Shown here one piece after another: positions 18,894 to 28,302 of a stretch of 64,000 nt of DNA. The DNA lies in contig JAEINT010000021.1 in NCBI GenBank assembly GCA_016342745.1, positions 1 through 64,000 on the forward strand, read 5' to 3'. The stretch's first letter is position 1. The number at the start of each line of letters is the position of its first letter. The stretch comes from Labilibaculum sp. (GTDB lineage Bacteria > Bacteroidota > Bacteroidia > Bacteroidales > Marinifilaceae). The translations under genes were made by a program, and so were the position numbers. The notes beneath the pieces are model-generated. The model was not told the origin of the DNA. It ran no database searches and was given only the letters and a program-made list of their open reading frames with translations.

Positions 18894-21071
18894 ATGAAAA
18901 AAATACTATTATATATAGGATTAACACTTGGAGTGATGACCAATGTAAATGCACAAAGTGATGCTAAAGTTGAAAAGCAAATTGATAAAATAATAAATCA
19001 ATTGACTCTAAAAGAGAAAGTGGCAATGTGTCATGCGCAATCAAAATTTAGTTCTCCAGGTATTCCTCGTTTGGGAGTTCCTGAGTTGTGGATGTCTGAT
19101 GGTCCTCATGGAGTTCGAGGCGAAATAAATTGGGACGATTGGGGATATGCTAATTGGACAAATGATTCGATAACTGCGTTTCCAGCACTAACTTGTTTGG
19201 CTGCAACTTTTAATCCGGAACTTTCGCATGAATATGGTGTAGCCATTGGTGAGGAAGCACGTTTTAGAAAAAAGGATGTTTTGTTGGGACCTGGTGTCAA
19301 TATTTATCGAACACCGCTTAATGGCCGTAACTTCGAATACATGGGAGAAGATCCTTATTTGGCATCGCTTATGGTTGTTCCATATATTAAAGGAGTGCAA
19401 GAGAATGGCGTTGCTGCATGTGTTAAGCATTACGCACTAAATAATCAGGAAGAATGGCGTGGGCATATTAATGTGAATCTTAGTGATAGAGCTCTTTATG
19501 AGATTTATCTGCCAGCCTTTAAAGCTGCAGTTGAGAAAGGCAATGTTTGGTCTATAATGGGAGCCTATAATCAGCTTAGGGGAGAGCATTGTTGTCACAG
19601 TGATTTGTTACTTAATAAGATATTGAAAGAAGAATGGAATTTCGATGGAACTGTAATTACCGATTGGGGAGGAACTCATGATACCAAACAAGCTGCTTTA
19701 AATGGATTGGATATTGAAATGGGAACATGGACCAATGGCTTAACTGCTTCTGCTAAGTTTGCTTACGACAATTATTTTTTAGCTGATCCATTTTTGAAAA
19801 TGATTCAAGATGGCGAAATTGACGAATCGGTAGTCGATGATAAAGCTAGGCGTATTTTGCGATTGATGTACAGAACTAATATGAACTCAAATCGTTCTCT
19901 TGGTCGAATGAATAATGCTGAGCATACTCAGGTAGCTCGAAACGTGGCTGCTGAAGGTATTGTATTATTGAAAAATAAGAATGATTTTTTTCCAATTAAT
20001 CCGGACACGAATATTAAGATTGCTGTAATTGGCGAAAATGCAACTCGTTCAATGACTGTTGGCGGAGGTTCATCAGAATTGAAAGCGAAATATGAAATAT
20101 CACCATTGGATGGCATTAAAAATCGTTTCAAAAATGCGACTATTCTTTATTCAATGGGTTATGCTTCCGGACCATCAGCTTATGGTCGTGAAATACCCTC
20201 TGAATTGAATGCTGATTCGTTGGTGAAAGCCGCTGTTGATGTGGCTTCAAAAGCAGATGTTGTTTTATTTATTGGAGGACTCAACAAAAATCATTTTCAG
20301 GATTGTGAAGGTGGTGACCGCAAGCATTTTGAATTGCCATTTGGGCAAAATGAATTGATTACTGATTTATTAAAGGCAAATAGCAATCTAGGGCTTGTAC
20401 TGGTAAGTGGAAATGCCGTTGAGATGCCTTGGCTAAAGCAGGTTAACGGATTAATGCAGTCATGGTACAATGGCAGTGAGGCCGGAAATGCCTTGGCTGA
20501 TGTTATTTCAGGTGATGTGAATCCTTCTGGAAAACTACCCTACTCATATCCGGTTAAACTAAAAGATAATGCGGCTCATTATTTTGGAGAACTTTCATAC
20601 CCGGGCGATAGTATTAATCAGTACTACAAAGAGGATATTTTAGTTGGTTATCGTTGGCACGACACAAAAAAAATTAAACCTTTGTTTGCCTTTGGCTATG
20701 GTTTATCCTATACGAATTTTAAGATATCGGATCTCACTACAGATAAGCAGACTTACGCTAAAGGGGATAAGATAAATGTTAGCTGTATGCTTGCAAATAC
20801 AGGAGATGTAAAAGGTGCTGAAGTAATTCAGGTGTATATAGGGAAACCAAAATCAAAAGTTAAGCGGGCTCTAAAAGAGCTGAAAGGTTTTAGAAAGGTT
20901 TCTTTGGATTCAGGTAAGGAAAAACAGGTAGAGATTGAAATATCTGTTGATGATTTAGCTTTTTACGATGAATCAATATCAGATTGGAATCTGGAAAAAG
21001 GTTCGTACGTGATTTATGTGGGCAATGCATCTGATAAGATTGTTCAAAAACATAAAATAAATATAAAATAA
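18894..21071 (+). CDS. GH3 beta-glucosidase
   Basis: 725 aa from the ATG at 18894. A frame-compatible ATG at 18843 lies inside the GH95 gene and would precede the signal peptide MKKILLYIGLTLGVMTNVNA by 17 residues. The N-terminal barrel has LTLKEKVAMCHA, MSDGPHGVRGE, GPGVNIYRTPLNGRNFEYMGEDP and the nucleophile Asp 257 in VITDWGGTHD. An alpha/beta sandwich follows, and a fibronectin III-like C-terminus (about 630-725). Its role would be to release glucose from de-branched cello-oligosaccharides in the periplasm. Start is 28 bp after the GH95 stop. Confidence 0.88.
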   Translation: MKKILLYIGLTLGVMTNVNAQSDAKVEKQIDKIINQLTLKEKVAMCHAQSKFSSPGIPRLGVPELWMSDGPHGVRGEINWDDWGYANWTNDSITAFPALTCLAATFNPELSHEYGVAIGEEARFRKKDVLLGPGVNIYRTPLNGRNFEYMGEDPYLASLMVVPYIKGVQENGVAACVKHYALNNQEEWRGHINVNLSDRALYEIYLPAFKAAVEKGNVWSIMGAYNQLRGEHCCHSDLLLNKILKEEWNFDGTVITDWGGTHDTKQAALNGLDIEMGTWTNGLTASAKFAYDNYFLADPFLKMIQDGEIDESVVDDKARRILRLMYRTNMNSNRSLGRMNNAEHTQVARNVAAEGIVLLKNKNDFFPINPDTNIKIAVIGENATRSMTVGGGSSELKAKYEISPLDGIKNRFKNATILYSMGYASGPSAYGREIPSELNADSLVKAAVDVASKADVVLFIGGLNKNHFQDCEGGDRKHFELPFGQNELITDLLKANSNLGLVLVSGNAVEMPWLKQVNGLMQSWYNGSEAGNALADVISGDVNPSGKLPYSYPVKLKDNAAHYFGELSYPGDSINQYYKEDILVGYRWHDTKKIKPLFAFGYGLSYTNFKISDLTTDKQTYAKGDKINVSCMLANTGDVKGAEVIQVYIGKPKSKVKRALKELKGFRKVSLDSGKEKQVEIEISVDDLAFYDESISDWNLEKGSYVIYVGNASDKIVQKHKINIK

Positions 21072-21074
21072 AGA

Positions 21075-21102
21075 AAAAGGGATGGTATTTGCCATCCCTT
21101 TT
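21075..21102 (+). terminator. Rho-independent terminator after GH3
   Basis: AAAAGGGATGG pairs perfectly with CCATCCCTTTT around a 6-nt loop, directly after the GH3 stop codon. It probably ends the susC-to-GH3 transcript ahead of the regulator gene. Confidence 0.8.
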
Positions 21103-21139
21103 GTATTTTAATGCGATAGGAACTTCACAATAGCTTATC

Positions 21140-24100
21140 ATGAAATCATTTGGTATAATTCTATTTTTTGTTTTATCCTGTTTATCAATTCAGGCCGAAA
21201 GACAATACTCCTTTCTGAAGGTTAATAATGTTGATGGATTGGTTAATAACCATGTTAATTGTATTTATAAGGATACAAGAGGCTTTATTTGGATCGGAAC
21301 AAGAGCTGGGTTAAGTCGATTTGATGGCTTTGAATTTGTTAATTATAGACACACAACAAAAGATTCAACAACAATAATAGATAACTACATTGAAAACATA
21401 CAGGAAGATGCTGATGGAAATTTGTGGATTGGGACTTTACAAGGGTATGTTGTTTTTGATGTAAATAAGGAAAAGTTTTATCGGGATTTATCATTATTTA
21501 TTGGACAAAAAAACTCTTCGCCAAATATAGAGGTTTTATACATTGATAAGAATAAACAGAAATGGATTAAGCCATATAATCAGAATTATTATCAGCGAGT
21601 TGATTCTGTTACGGGCAAATTGATAAGTGTTTTTCCTGAACATGAAAAAGAAGAATGTTGTGTTGTGAATTTTCAACAAGCCAATGGAGATTATTATTAC
21701 CTTTTAAGTAATGGTATTATTGAATGTTACGATGGTGAGAATTACAATCTTAAATTTAGAAATGATCATTTGTTAGGGCAGTTAGGAGCTGATAGTTTAA
21801 GTACAGCCATATTTGTTGATACGGATAATGATATTTGGTTATACGGAAATAACGATGGACTCTATCAATACCAAACATCAAATGAGAATTGGAATCATTA
21901 CACGATTCATTCAAATAAAATACGTTTAACAAGTAACATTGTAAAAAGAGTTATACAAGATGATAAAGGACTTATTTGGGTGGGCACCGATCATGGAGGT
22001 ATAGACATAATTAATAAGTTTTCCGGAGAAGTAACTCAAATATATCATCAATCCGATAACGATAAAAGTATAGCTCAGAATTCAATTACTGAATTATATA
22101 TTGATAATAATAACATAGTTTGGATTGGGACATTTAAAAATGGTTTAAGTTATTATCATGAGAGTATTCATAAATTTCCTCATTACAGACACCTACTGTC
22201 TGACCCATCAAGCCTGCCATATAACGATGTAAACTGTTTCGTTGAAGATAAAAAGGGGAATTTATGGATAGGAACAAATGGAGGAGGACTTATTTATTTC
22301 AATCGTCAGGAAGATACTTTTAAAAAATATCAATATGACGAAGACAACCCAAACTCCTTAAGTAATAATATTGTTGTTAGTTTGTTTATTGATAGTAAAA
22401 ATGAACTGTGGGTTGGAACATTTACGGGAGGACTAAATCGTTTTAATGGGAAATCTTTTAAACGATATCAATACGATAAAAAATCTGTAGGTGGAATTTT
22501 AGGTAATAATATATGGTCCATTAATGAAGATCGTAATTCTAACCTTTGGATAGGAATTCTGGGAGGTGGGATTGTCATTTACGATCGAACTGAAGATATT
22601 TTTAAACCTGTTCCGAATAAAGGAAATGTAAATTTGCCGACTAAATTTGTCAAGCAGATTTATAAATTAAACAATGGCAATTTCTTAATTGCAACAGAGA
22701 GAGGTGTGGTGTTTTACGACCTTAAAGAACAACGTTATAAACATCATCCATTGCTTGCAGGATCAACATCTCTTCCTATTAGTAATAAGACTGTTAATGC
22801 AGTTTATGAAGATACTCGCGGTTTGCTTTGGATTGCTTCCCGTGAAGGTCTTATTGTTGTGAATCCAAATACAGATTTCGTTAAGAATTTTACTGTCTCA
22901 GATGGCTTATCTGAAGATTTTATTAGTTGTATTTTAGAAGATGAGTTTCAATCGATTTGGGTTAGCAAATCAAGTGGTTTAAGTCAAGTAGTAGTTAATC
23001 AGACTTTACCAGGAGAGGAATATTCATTTTCGATTTTTGATTACACCGAGGAGGACGGTCTGCAGGGAAAAGAGTTTAACACACAAGCTGCATATAAAAC
23101 GTCTAAAAACGAACTGATTTTTGGAGGGAGCAATGGGTTTAATATGTTTCAATCCAAGAATATCAAATACAATCAAATTTCACCAAAAGTTGTATTTACC
23201 GACTTTGAAATTTTTAATAAAAGCATCAAACCCAATAGCCTAGTTAATAACAAAATTATCCTTAAAGAATCGATTACCTCAGCTAAATCTGTTGAGATAA
23301 AGTACTCGATGAATGTTTTTTCAATTGATTTTACAGCACTTAACTTTTTTATTCCGAATAAAATTAAATATCAATATAAGTTAGATGGATTCAATGATAA
23401 CTGGATGTCATTAGACGCTAATCGAAATCGGGTTACCTACACGAATCTTTCTCCAGGAGACTATTATTTTAAAGTTAAAGCATCCAACAATGATGGAATT
23501 TGGCTTGACAATTATGCTGAATTACATATAATAGTGCTGCCGCCTTTATATGCAACACCAGTAGCTTATTTTATATATATTCTTTTAATTATTGGGATTT
23601 TAGTGTTTTTCAGATATTCAATGCTTCGTAAAGAACGACTTAAGTTTGCTATTGAGCAAGAACAGTTACAAGCAAAGCGTAATCACGAAATGGATGAGAT
23701 GAAACTAAGATTCTTAACAAATGTTAGTCATGAATTTCGCACTCCATTAACATTGATTTTAACGCCATTGGATAAGTTGTTGAAACAAACCAAATCATTA
23801 TCGGATAAAAAACTGCTTGATACAATTGAAAGAAATGCCAAGCAACTACTTAATTTAGTGAATCAGCTGTTGGATTTTCGTAAGTTGGAGCTTCATGGCT
23901 TACGATACAATCCATCATATGGAGATATTGTTATTTTTTTAAATGAGGTGATTCATAACTTTGAAGATGCCTTTAATAAAAAGGATATTGCATTCACGTT
24001 TGAGCATTCAATTGATCATTTTATATTCAATTTTGATAAGGAAAAATTGGAGAAGATCATGATGAATCTTTTATCCAATGCTTTAAAATTTACTCATGAA

Positions 24101-25234
24101 AAAGGGATTGTAATACTAAAGTTAGAAGTAGATGATGAAGAAGGAATTGTTACCATTATTGTTCAGGATAATGGTATTGGAATAAATGAAGAAGATATCG
24201 ATAAAATATTCGTTCGTTTTTATCAATCTGAGAGTAATAAGAAACTTGGATTGTCGGGGAGTGGAATTGGTTTGAACCTTGCCCGAGAGATGATTCAATT
24301 GCACAAAGGAGTTATTGAAGTAGAAAGCAAGCGAGGCGAGGGAGCCAAATTTAAAGTGAGCTTACCAATTGATAAAACAGTTAAAATAGATCATGAAGCT
24401 TTGGAAAAAGTAGATGAAGATTTCATTAGGTTGGAACAAGAGTCTGAAAGTAATGAGAAAAACAAAAAGCCAATTGTCTTATTGGTTGAGGATAATGTTG
24501 ATTTCAGATCATTTATGAAAGAGACATTGCAAGAACAGTTTAAGATTTACGAGGCTCAGGATGGTCAAAAAGGATACGATACAGTTCATAAAGTACATCC
24601 TGATTTAATTATTAGCGATGTAATGATGCCTAATGTTGATGGGCTTGAATTATGTACGATGCTTCGTAAAGACATTCGAACATCTCATATTCCGTTTATC
24701 CTTTTAACTGCACGAACTGCCGATGAGGATAAAATTAAAGGACTGGAAATTGGTGCTGATGATTATATAACAAAACCCTTTAATATGGACTTACTGCTTT
24801 TACGGGTTCATAAGTTGTTGGATAAGAGAAGTAAACTGCAAAAGAAGTTTCAAAAAACGGTCGATATAAGCCCGAGTGAAGTTCAAATCACCTCGATGGA
24901 TGAGAAATTAATTAAAAAGGCAATTGTAACTGTCGAAAAAAACATATCAGAAGCTGGTTTTTCAGTAGAAGACTTAAGTAAGGAGTTAGGGATGAGTCGT
25001 GTTTATCTTTATAAAAAACTAGTCTCCATTACAGGAAAATCTCCGGTAGAGTTTATTCGTATCATTAGATTAAAAAGAGGTGCCCAGCTTCTTGAAAAAA
25101 GTCAAATGAATATTTCTGAAGTTGCTTACGAAGTCGGTTTTAATAGCCCGCGATATTTTAGCAAGTATTTCAAAGAAGAGTTTGGTATGCTGCCAACGGC
25201 CTATGTGAAAAAACATGAGGAAGATACTGAATAG
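21140..25234 (+). CDS. Hybrid two-component system sensor/regulator (HTCS)
   Basis: 1364 aa. Signal peptide (to about residue 19), then a periplasmic double beta-propeller of Reg_prop repeats (GFIWIGTRAGLSRFDG, NLWIGTNGGGL, LLWIASREG) and a Y_Y_Y domain (about 730-795). One membrane segment lies near 803-825. In the cytoplasm are a HisKA domain (phospho-acceptor His 864 in NVSHEFRTPL), a HATPase with GSGIGLNLA, a receiver domain (phospho-acceptor Asp 1160 in IISDVMMPN) and a C-terminal AraC-type HTH pair (about 1255-1355). Such proteins bind an oligosaccharide cue in the periplasm and activate the adjacent susC promoter. It lies in the middle of the locus on the same strand. Confidence 0.95.
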   Translation: MKSFGIILFFVLSCLSIQAERQYSFLKVNNVDGLVNNHVNCIYKDTRGFIWIGTRAGLSRFDGFEFVNYRHTTKDSTTIIDNYIENIQEDADGNLWIGTLQGYVVFDVNKEKFYRDLSLFIGQKNSSPNIEVLYIDKNKQKWIKPYNQNYYQRVDSVTGKLISVFPEHEKEECCVVNFQQANGDYYYLLSNGIIECYDGENYNLKFRNDHLLGQLGADSLSTAIFVDTDNDIWLYGNNDGLYQYQTSNENWNHYTIHSNKIRLTSNIVKRVIQDDKGLIWVGTDHGGIDIINKFSGEVTQIYHQSDNDKSIAQNSITELYIDNNNIVWIGTFKNGLSYYHESIHKFPHYRHLLSDPSSLPYNDVNCFVEDKKGNLWIGTNGGGLIYFNRQEDTFKKYQYDEDNPNSLSNNIVVSLFIDSKNELWVGTFTGGLNRFNGKSFKRYQYDKKSVGGILGNNIWSINEDRNSNLWIGILGGGIVIYDRTEDIFKPVPNKGNVNLPTKFVKQIYKLNNGNFLIATERGVVFYDLKEQRYKHHPLLAGSTSLPISNKTVNAVYEDTRGLLWIASREGLIVVNPNTDFVKNFTVSDGLSEDFISCILEDEFQSIWVSKSSGLSQVVVNQTLPGEEYSFSIFDYTEEDGLQGKEFNTQAAYKTSKNELIFGGSNGFNMFQSKNIKYNQISPKVVFTDFEIFNKSIKPNSLVNNKIILKESITSAKSVEIKYSMNVFSIDFTALNFFIPNKIKYQYKLDGFNDNWMSLDANRNRVTYTNLSPGDYYFKVKASNNDGIWLDNYAELHIIVLPPLYATPVAYFIYILLIIGILVFFRYSMLRKERLKFAIEQEQLQAKRNHEMDEMKLRFLTNVSHEFRTPLTLILTPLDKLLKQTKSLSDKKLLDTIERNAKQLLNLVNQLLDFRKLELHGLRYNPSYGDIVIFLNEVIHNFEDAFNKKDIAFTFEHSIDHFIFNFDKEKLEKIMMNLLSNALKFTHEKGIVILKLEVDDEEGIVTIIVQDNGIGINEEDIDKIFVRFYQSESNKKLGLSGSGIGLNLAREMIQLHKGVIEVESKRGEGAKFKVSLPIDKTVKIDHEALEKVDEDFIRLEQESESNEKNKKPIVLLVEDNVDFRSFMKETLQEQFKIYEAQDGQKGYDTVHKVHPDLIISDVMMPNVDGLELCTMLRKDIRTSHIPFILLTARTADEDKIKGLEIGADDYITKPFNMDLLLLRVHKLLDKRSKLQKKFQKTVDISPSEVQITSMDEKLIKKAIVTVEKNISEAGFSVEDLSKELGMSRVYLYKKLVSITGKSPVEFIRIIRLKRGAQLLEKSQMNISEVAYEVGFNSPRYFSKYFKEEFGMLPTAYVKKHEEDTE

Positions 25235-25333
25235 AATTTGTTTATTGAAAGATTAATATTTTATGCCTTTTGGGGAAATGATTGCTTAAAAGAAAGACAA
25301 AGGGCGGTACTACTTTAGCTATAAAATAAAAAT

Positions 25334-26731
25334 ATGTGTTTAAAATCTGTAATTAGGGTAAGCCTTGTGCTTATTGTTGTATGCTTATTTTCTAAGCTCT
25401 CTTATTCGAATGTTTCAATACCTGCAATTTTTGGGAATCATATGGTAATGCAACAAAATTCTGAGGTGAAACTCTGGGGCTGGGGCAAGCCGATGGAAAA
25501 AGTAAAGATAACTACTTCTTGGAGTAATGATACTCTTGAAACTGTTACGAGTAATAATGCGAAATGGGCAGTAGTTCTAAAAACTCCTGATGCTGGTGGT
25601 CCGCATAGCATAAAAATAGATGGATACAACTCTGTTGTGATTGAAGATATTTTGATGGGAGAAGTATGGTTGCTTTCAGGGCAGTCGAATATGGAATGGA
25701 AAACCAGTTTTGGAATTAATAATGTTGGGGAAGAGGTTCTAAATGCCAACAAAAACGAAATTCGTTTCTTTTCAGTAACACTTAAAACATCGCCAACAAA
25801 ATGCATTGATGTTTCAGGTAAATGGGTTAAATGTACACCGGAAAGCATGAAAGATTTCAGTGCAATTGGTTACTTTTTTGGAAAAAAACTGAATGAAAAA
25901 CTTCAAATTCCTGTTGGCTTAATCAGTTCTAACTGGGGAGGAACGCCGATTGAAACATGGATTCCAGAAAAGGAAATTTTGGCTTCGAATGAGTTAACAG
26001 AATCTGCCCAAAAAGTACCTTATTTTCCATGGGCACCCAATATGCCGGGCTGTGTTTACAATGCTATGATTGCGCCAATTATGCCTTTCCCTATAAAAGG
26101 AGTTTTATGGTATCAAGGAGAAGCTAATGTAGATAATTCAGCAACATATACGCAATCACTTGAAACCATGGTAAGAAGCTGGCGGAAAGGGTTTAAAACT
26201 GATTTTGCTTTTTATTTTGCTCAAATTGCTCCCTATAAACACTATGCACCGGGTGCCGGAGTTAAAGTTCGTGAAGCTCAACGTCGGGCATTGGCATCAA
26301 TTGCAAAATCGGGCATGGTAGTTTTGAGTGATATTGGTGATACACTTAATATTCATCCAGCTAATAAAATTGATGCCGGAGAACGCTTTGCAAGTCTGGC
26401 ACTTAATAAATCTTACGGATTAGCTGAATTTCCTTCATCAGGACCGCTATTCAAAGATTTCACAATCAAAGGAGCAGAAGTTGAAGTTGTTTTTGATTAT
26501 GCTGAAGGCTTGCATTGTATTGAGGATGAGGTGAAATGTTTTGAATTAGCCGCTGAAGATGGAATCTGGTATACAGCGGATGCCCGTATAAAAAATGATA
26601 AAATAATTATTCAGTCGAAAGCCGTAAAGCATCCCGTAAATGTAAGGTTTGCGTGGACTAACACTGCTACACCTAAGCTTTTTAACAAAAATAATTTACC
26701 AGCTTCTTGTTTTACGACATCGAATTTTTAA
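25334..26731 (+). CDS. SGNH-type carbohydrate O-acetylesterase, sialate-O-acetylesterase-like (CE20-like)
   Basis: 465 aa with a type I signal peptide (to about residue 25). The fold starts with a beta-domain (IPAIFGNHMVMQQNSEVKLWGWG). The block I serine is Ser 118 in LLSGQSNMEW. Further blocks are SSNWGGTPIETW, IKGVLWYQGEANV, and DIGDTLNIHP with the catalytic Asp/His pair. Proteins of this type occur in xyloglucan loci, where the founding CE20 member deacetylates xyloglucan oligosaccharides. Sialic acid chemistry is unlikely in this setting. It starts a second gene block after the regulator. Confidence 0.75.
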   Translation: MCLKSVIRVSLVLIVVCLFSKLSYSNVSIPAIFGNHMVMQQNSEVKLWGWGKPMEKVKITTSWSNDTLETVTSNNAKWAVVLKTPDAGGPHSIKIDGYNSVVIEDILMGEVWLLSGQSNMEWKTSFGINNVGEEVLNANKNEIRFFSVTLKTSPTKCIDVSGKWVKCTPESMKDFSAIGYFFGKKLNEKLQIPVGLISSNWGGTPIETWIPEKEILASNELTESAQKVPYFPWAPNMPGCVYNAMIAPIMPFPIKGVLWYQGEANVDNSATYTQSLETMVRSWRKGFKTDFAFYFAQIAPYKHYAPGAGVKVREAQRRALASIAKSGMVVLSDIGDTLNIHPANKIDAGERFASLALNKSYGLAEFPSSGPLFKDFTIKGAEVEVVFDYAEGLHCIEDEVKCFELAAEDGIWYTADARIKNDKIIIQSKAVKHPVNVRFAWTNTATPKLFNKNNLPASCFTTSNF

Positions 26732-26762
26732 AATGAAAAATAACAATTTATAACAGGGAATT

Positions 26763-27839
26763 ATGTTGAGAAATTTTATTTATCTGTCTTTGATTTTTGT
26801 TTTGGGATCTTGCTCTGTTCAAAACAAGAATATCACATTTGACAATCCAAATATTAGTTACGAAGGTCGAGTTGGGTTTCGTTCTGATGCTGCAGAGCTT
26901 TCCTGGTCAGGAACATCTGTAAATATACAATTTGAGGGAAGTGGTATTGCTGCCACTTTTCAGGATTTAGATACTGCAAATTATTACAATGTAATTATTG
27001 ACAATCAGGTAATTTCAAAATTGCATACCGATACGCTGAAAAGAAAATACATACTTGCCTCCGGTTTGGCGGAGGGAAAACATCAGGTGGAATTGTTTAA
27101 GCGCACAGAATGGGATAAGGGGAAAACATTGTTTTATGGTTTTGAATTGCATGAGGGTGCAAAACTTCTTCCTCCGGCTGAACCTAAAAAGAGAAAGATA
27201 GAATTTTACGGTAATTCTATTACAAGTGGTTATGGAAACGAAGATTATAGTGGAAAAGATCGCTCATATGGATATTTTCAGAATAACTTTGAAACATATG
27301 CAGCAATAACAGCTCGTCATTTTGATGCGCAATACCATTGTATTTCAAAAAGTGGTATTGGTATTGTTGTTAGTTGGTTTCCATTGATTATGCCTGAAAT
27401 GTATGATCGAATCGATCCAAACGACGCAACATCGAAGTGGGATTTTTCCAAATATATACCCGATGTGGTAGTCATCAATCTCTTTCAAAATGATTCGTGG
27501 ATAGTTAATATTCCAAAAAATGAGCAGTTTAAAAATAGGTTTGGGACGCAAGCACCGGATTCAACTACTATTATTGCCGCTTATGCTGATTTCGTAAGTT
27601 CCATTCGAGGTAAATACCCTAATGCAACTATTGTTTGTGCATTGGGTAGTATGGATGCAACCAAAGAAGGATCTGTATGGCCAGAGTATGTGAAGAGTGC
27701 TGTTCATCAATTGAATGATTCTAAGATACACACCTGTTTTTTTCCATTTAAAAATTCAGGAGGACATCCAAATGTTAATGAACATCATGCAATGGCTGAC
27801 AAATTAATAGGGTTTATTGAAGACAATGTTGAATGGTAA
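26763..27839 (+). CDS. CE2-type acetyl esterase lipoprotein
   Basis: 358 aa. Lipoprotein signal with cysteine 17 (VLGSCSVQ). An N-terminal jelly-roll domain (about 20-140) is followed by an SGNH hydrolase domain with the nucleophile Ser 152 in FYGNSITSGYG and the C-terminal histidine in GGHPNVNEHHAMAD. This two-domain build is that of carbohydrate esterase family 2, which removes acetyl groups from xylan, glucomannan and related glycans. It is 31 bp downstream of the CE20-like gene. Together they would clear acetyl groups that block the glycosidases. Confidence 0.78.
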   Translation: MLRNFIYLSLIFVLGSCSVQNKNITFDNPNISYEGRVGFRSDAAELSWSGTSVNIQFEGSGIAATFQDLDTANYYNVIIDNQVISKLHTDTLKRKYILASGLAEGKHQVELFKRTEWDKGKTLFYGFELHEGAKLLPPAEPKKRKIEFYGNSITSGYGNEDYSGKDRSYGYFQNNFETYAAITARHFDAQYHCISKSGIGIVVSWFPLIMPEMYDRIDPNDATSKWDFSKYIPDVVVINLFQNDSWIVNIPKNEQFKNRFGTQAPDSTTIIAAYADFVSSIRGKYPNATIVCALGSMDATKEGSVWPEYVKSAVHQLNDSKIHTCFFPFKNSGGHPNVNEHHAMADKLIGFIEDNVEW

Positions 27840-28302
27840 TTTCTATTTAATTCATCCCTGATTTAGAGTGAAAGCATCATTTTAACATACTTTGTTAACA
27901 TTTGGGACAGTAGGCTCCAGGCTTAGCTTTGTAATTTTGCCGTAGATAAATCTAAAATATTATAATATCATATTTTTAGATTGATCTTATTAGTAAATTT
28001 ATAGGACCAAAGTAATAAAAGGTAGTATTGGGAAATCGGTACTGCCTTTTATTCTGTTTAAGCAAGATTGCTTGTGTTAAGCAAATGGAATGGAAAAGAT
28101 GGAGTTGAGAACTTGTCCAGCGAAAGCCAAAGAAAGAAAAGGATATCTTTTTACTTTAAGATGAAAAAACAAGGCTTAATAAAAGCGAGGAATTCAGATA
28201 GGAAATTGACTTTGGCGGATGTTCAGGAAATTCCTAACATGAAATAGGATATTGTATTAAAAAGGAAATTAGAATAAAGAGGTTGCCTCATAAAGCTATA
28301 AT
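27840..28302. other. Intergenic region between CE2 and GH42 genes
   Basis: The region contains a possible -7 promoter element TAATTTTG (27932-27939), an AT-rich imperfect hairpin (about 27948-27984) and a terminator-like hairpin (28017-28050). A 28-codon frame, 28161-28247 (starting MKKQGLIKARNSDRKL), is open but has no recognisable match. The GH42 and GH43 genes therefore probably form a separate transcript with a long leader. Confidence 0.5.
28017..28050 (+). terminator. Hairpin downstream of CE2 gene
   Basis: AAAAGGTAGTA (28017-28027) pairs with TACTGCCTTTT (28040-28050) with one G-U pair, loop 12 nt. It lies in the leader of GH42 as well, so it could act as an attenuator rather than a simple terminator. 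Confidence 0.55.
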
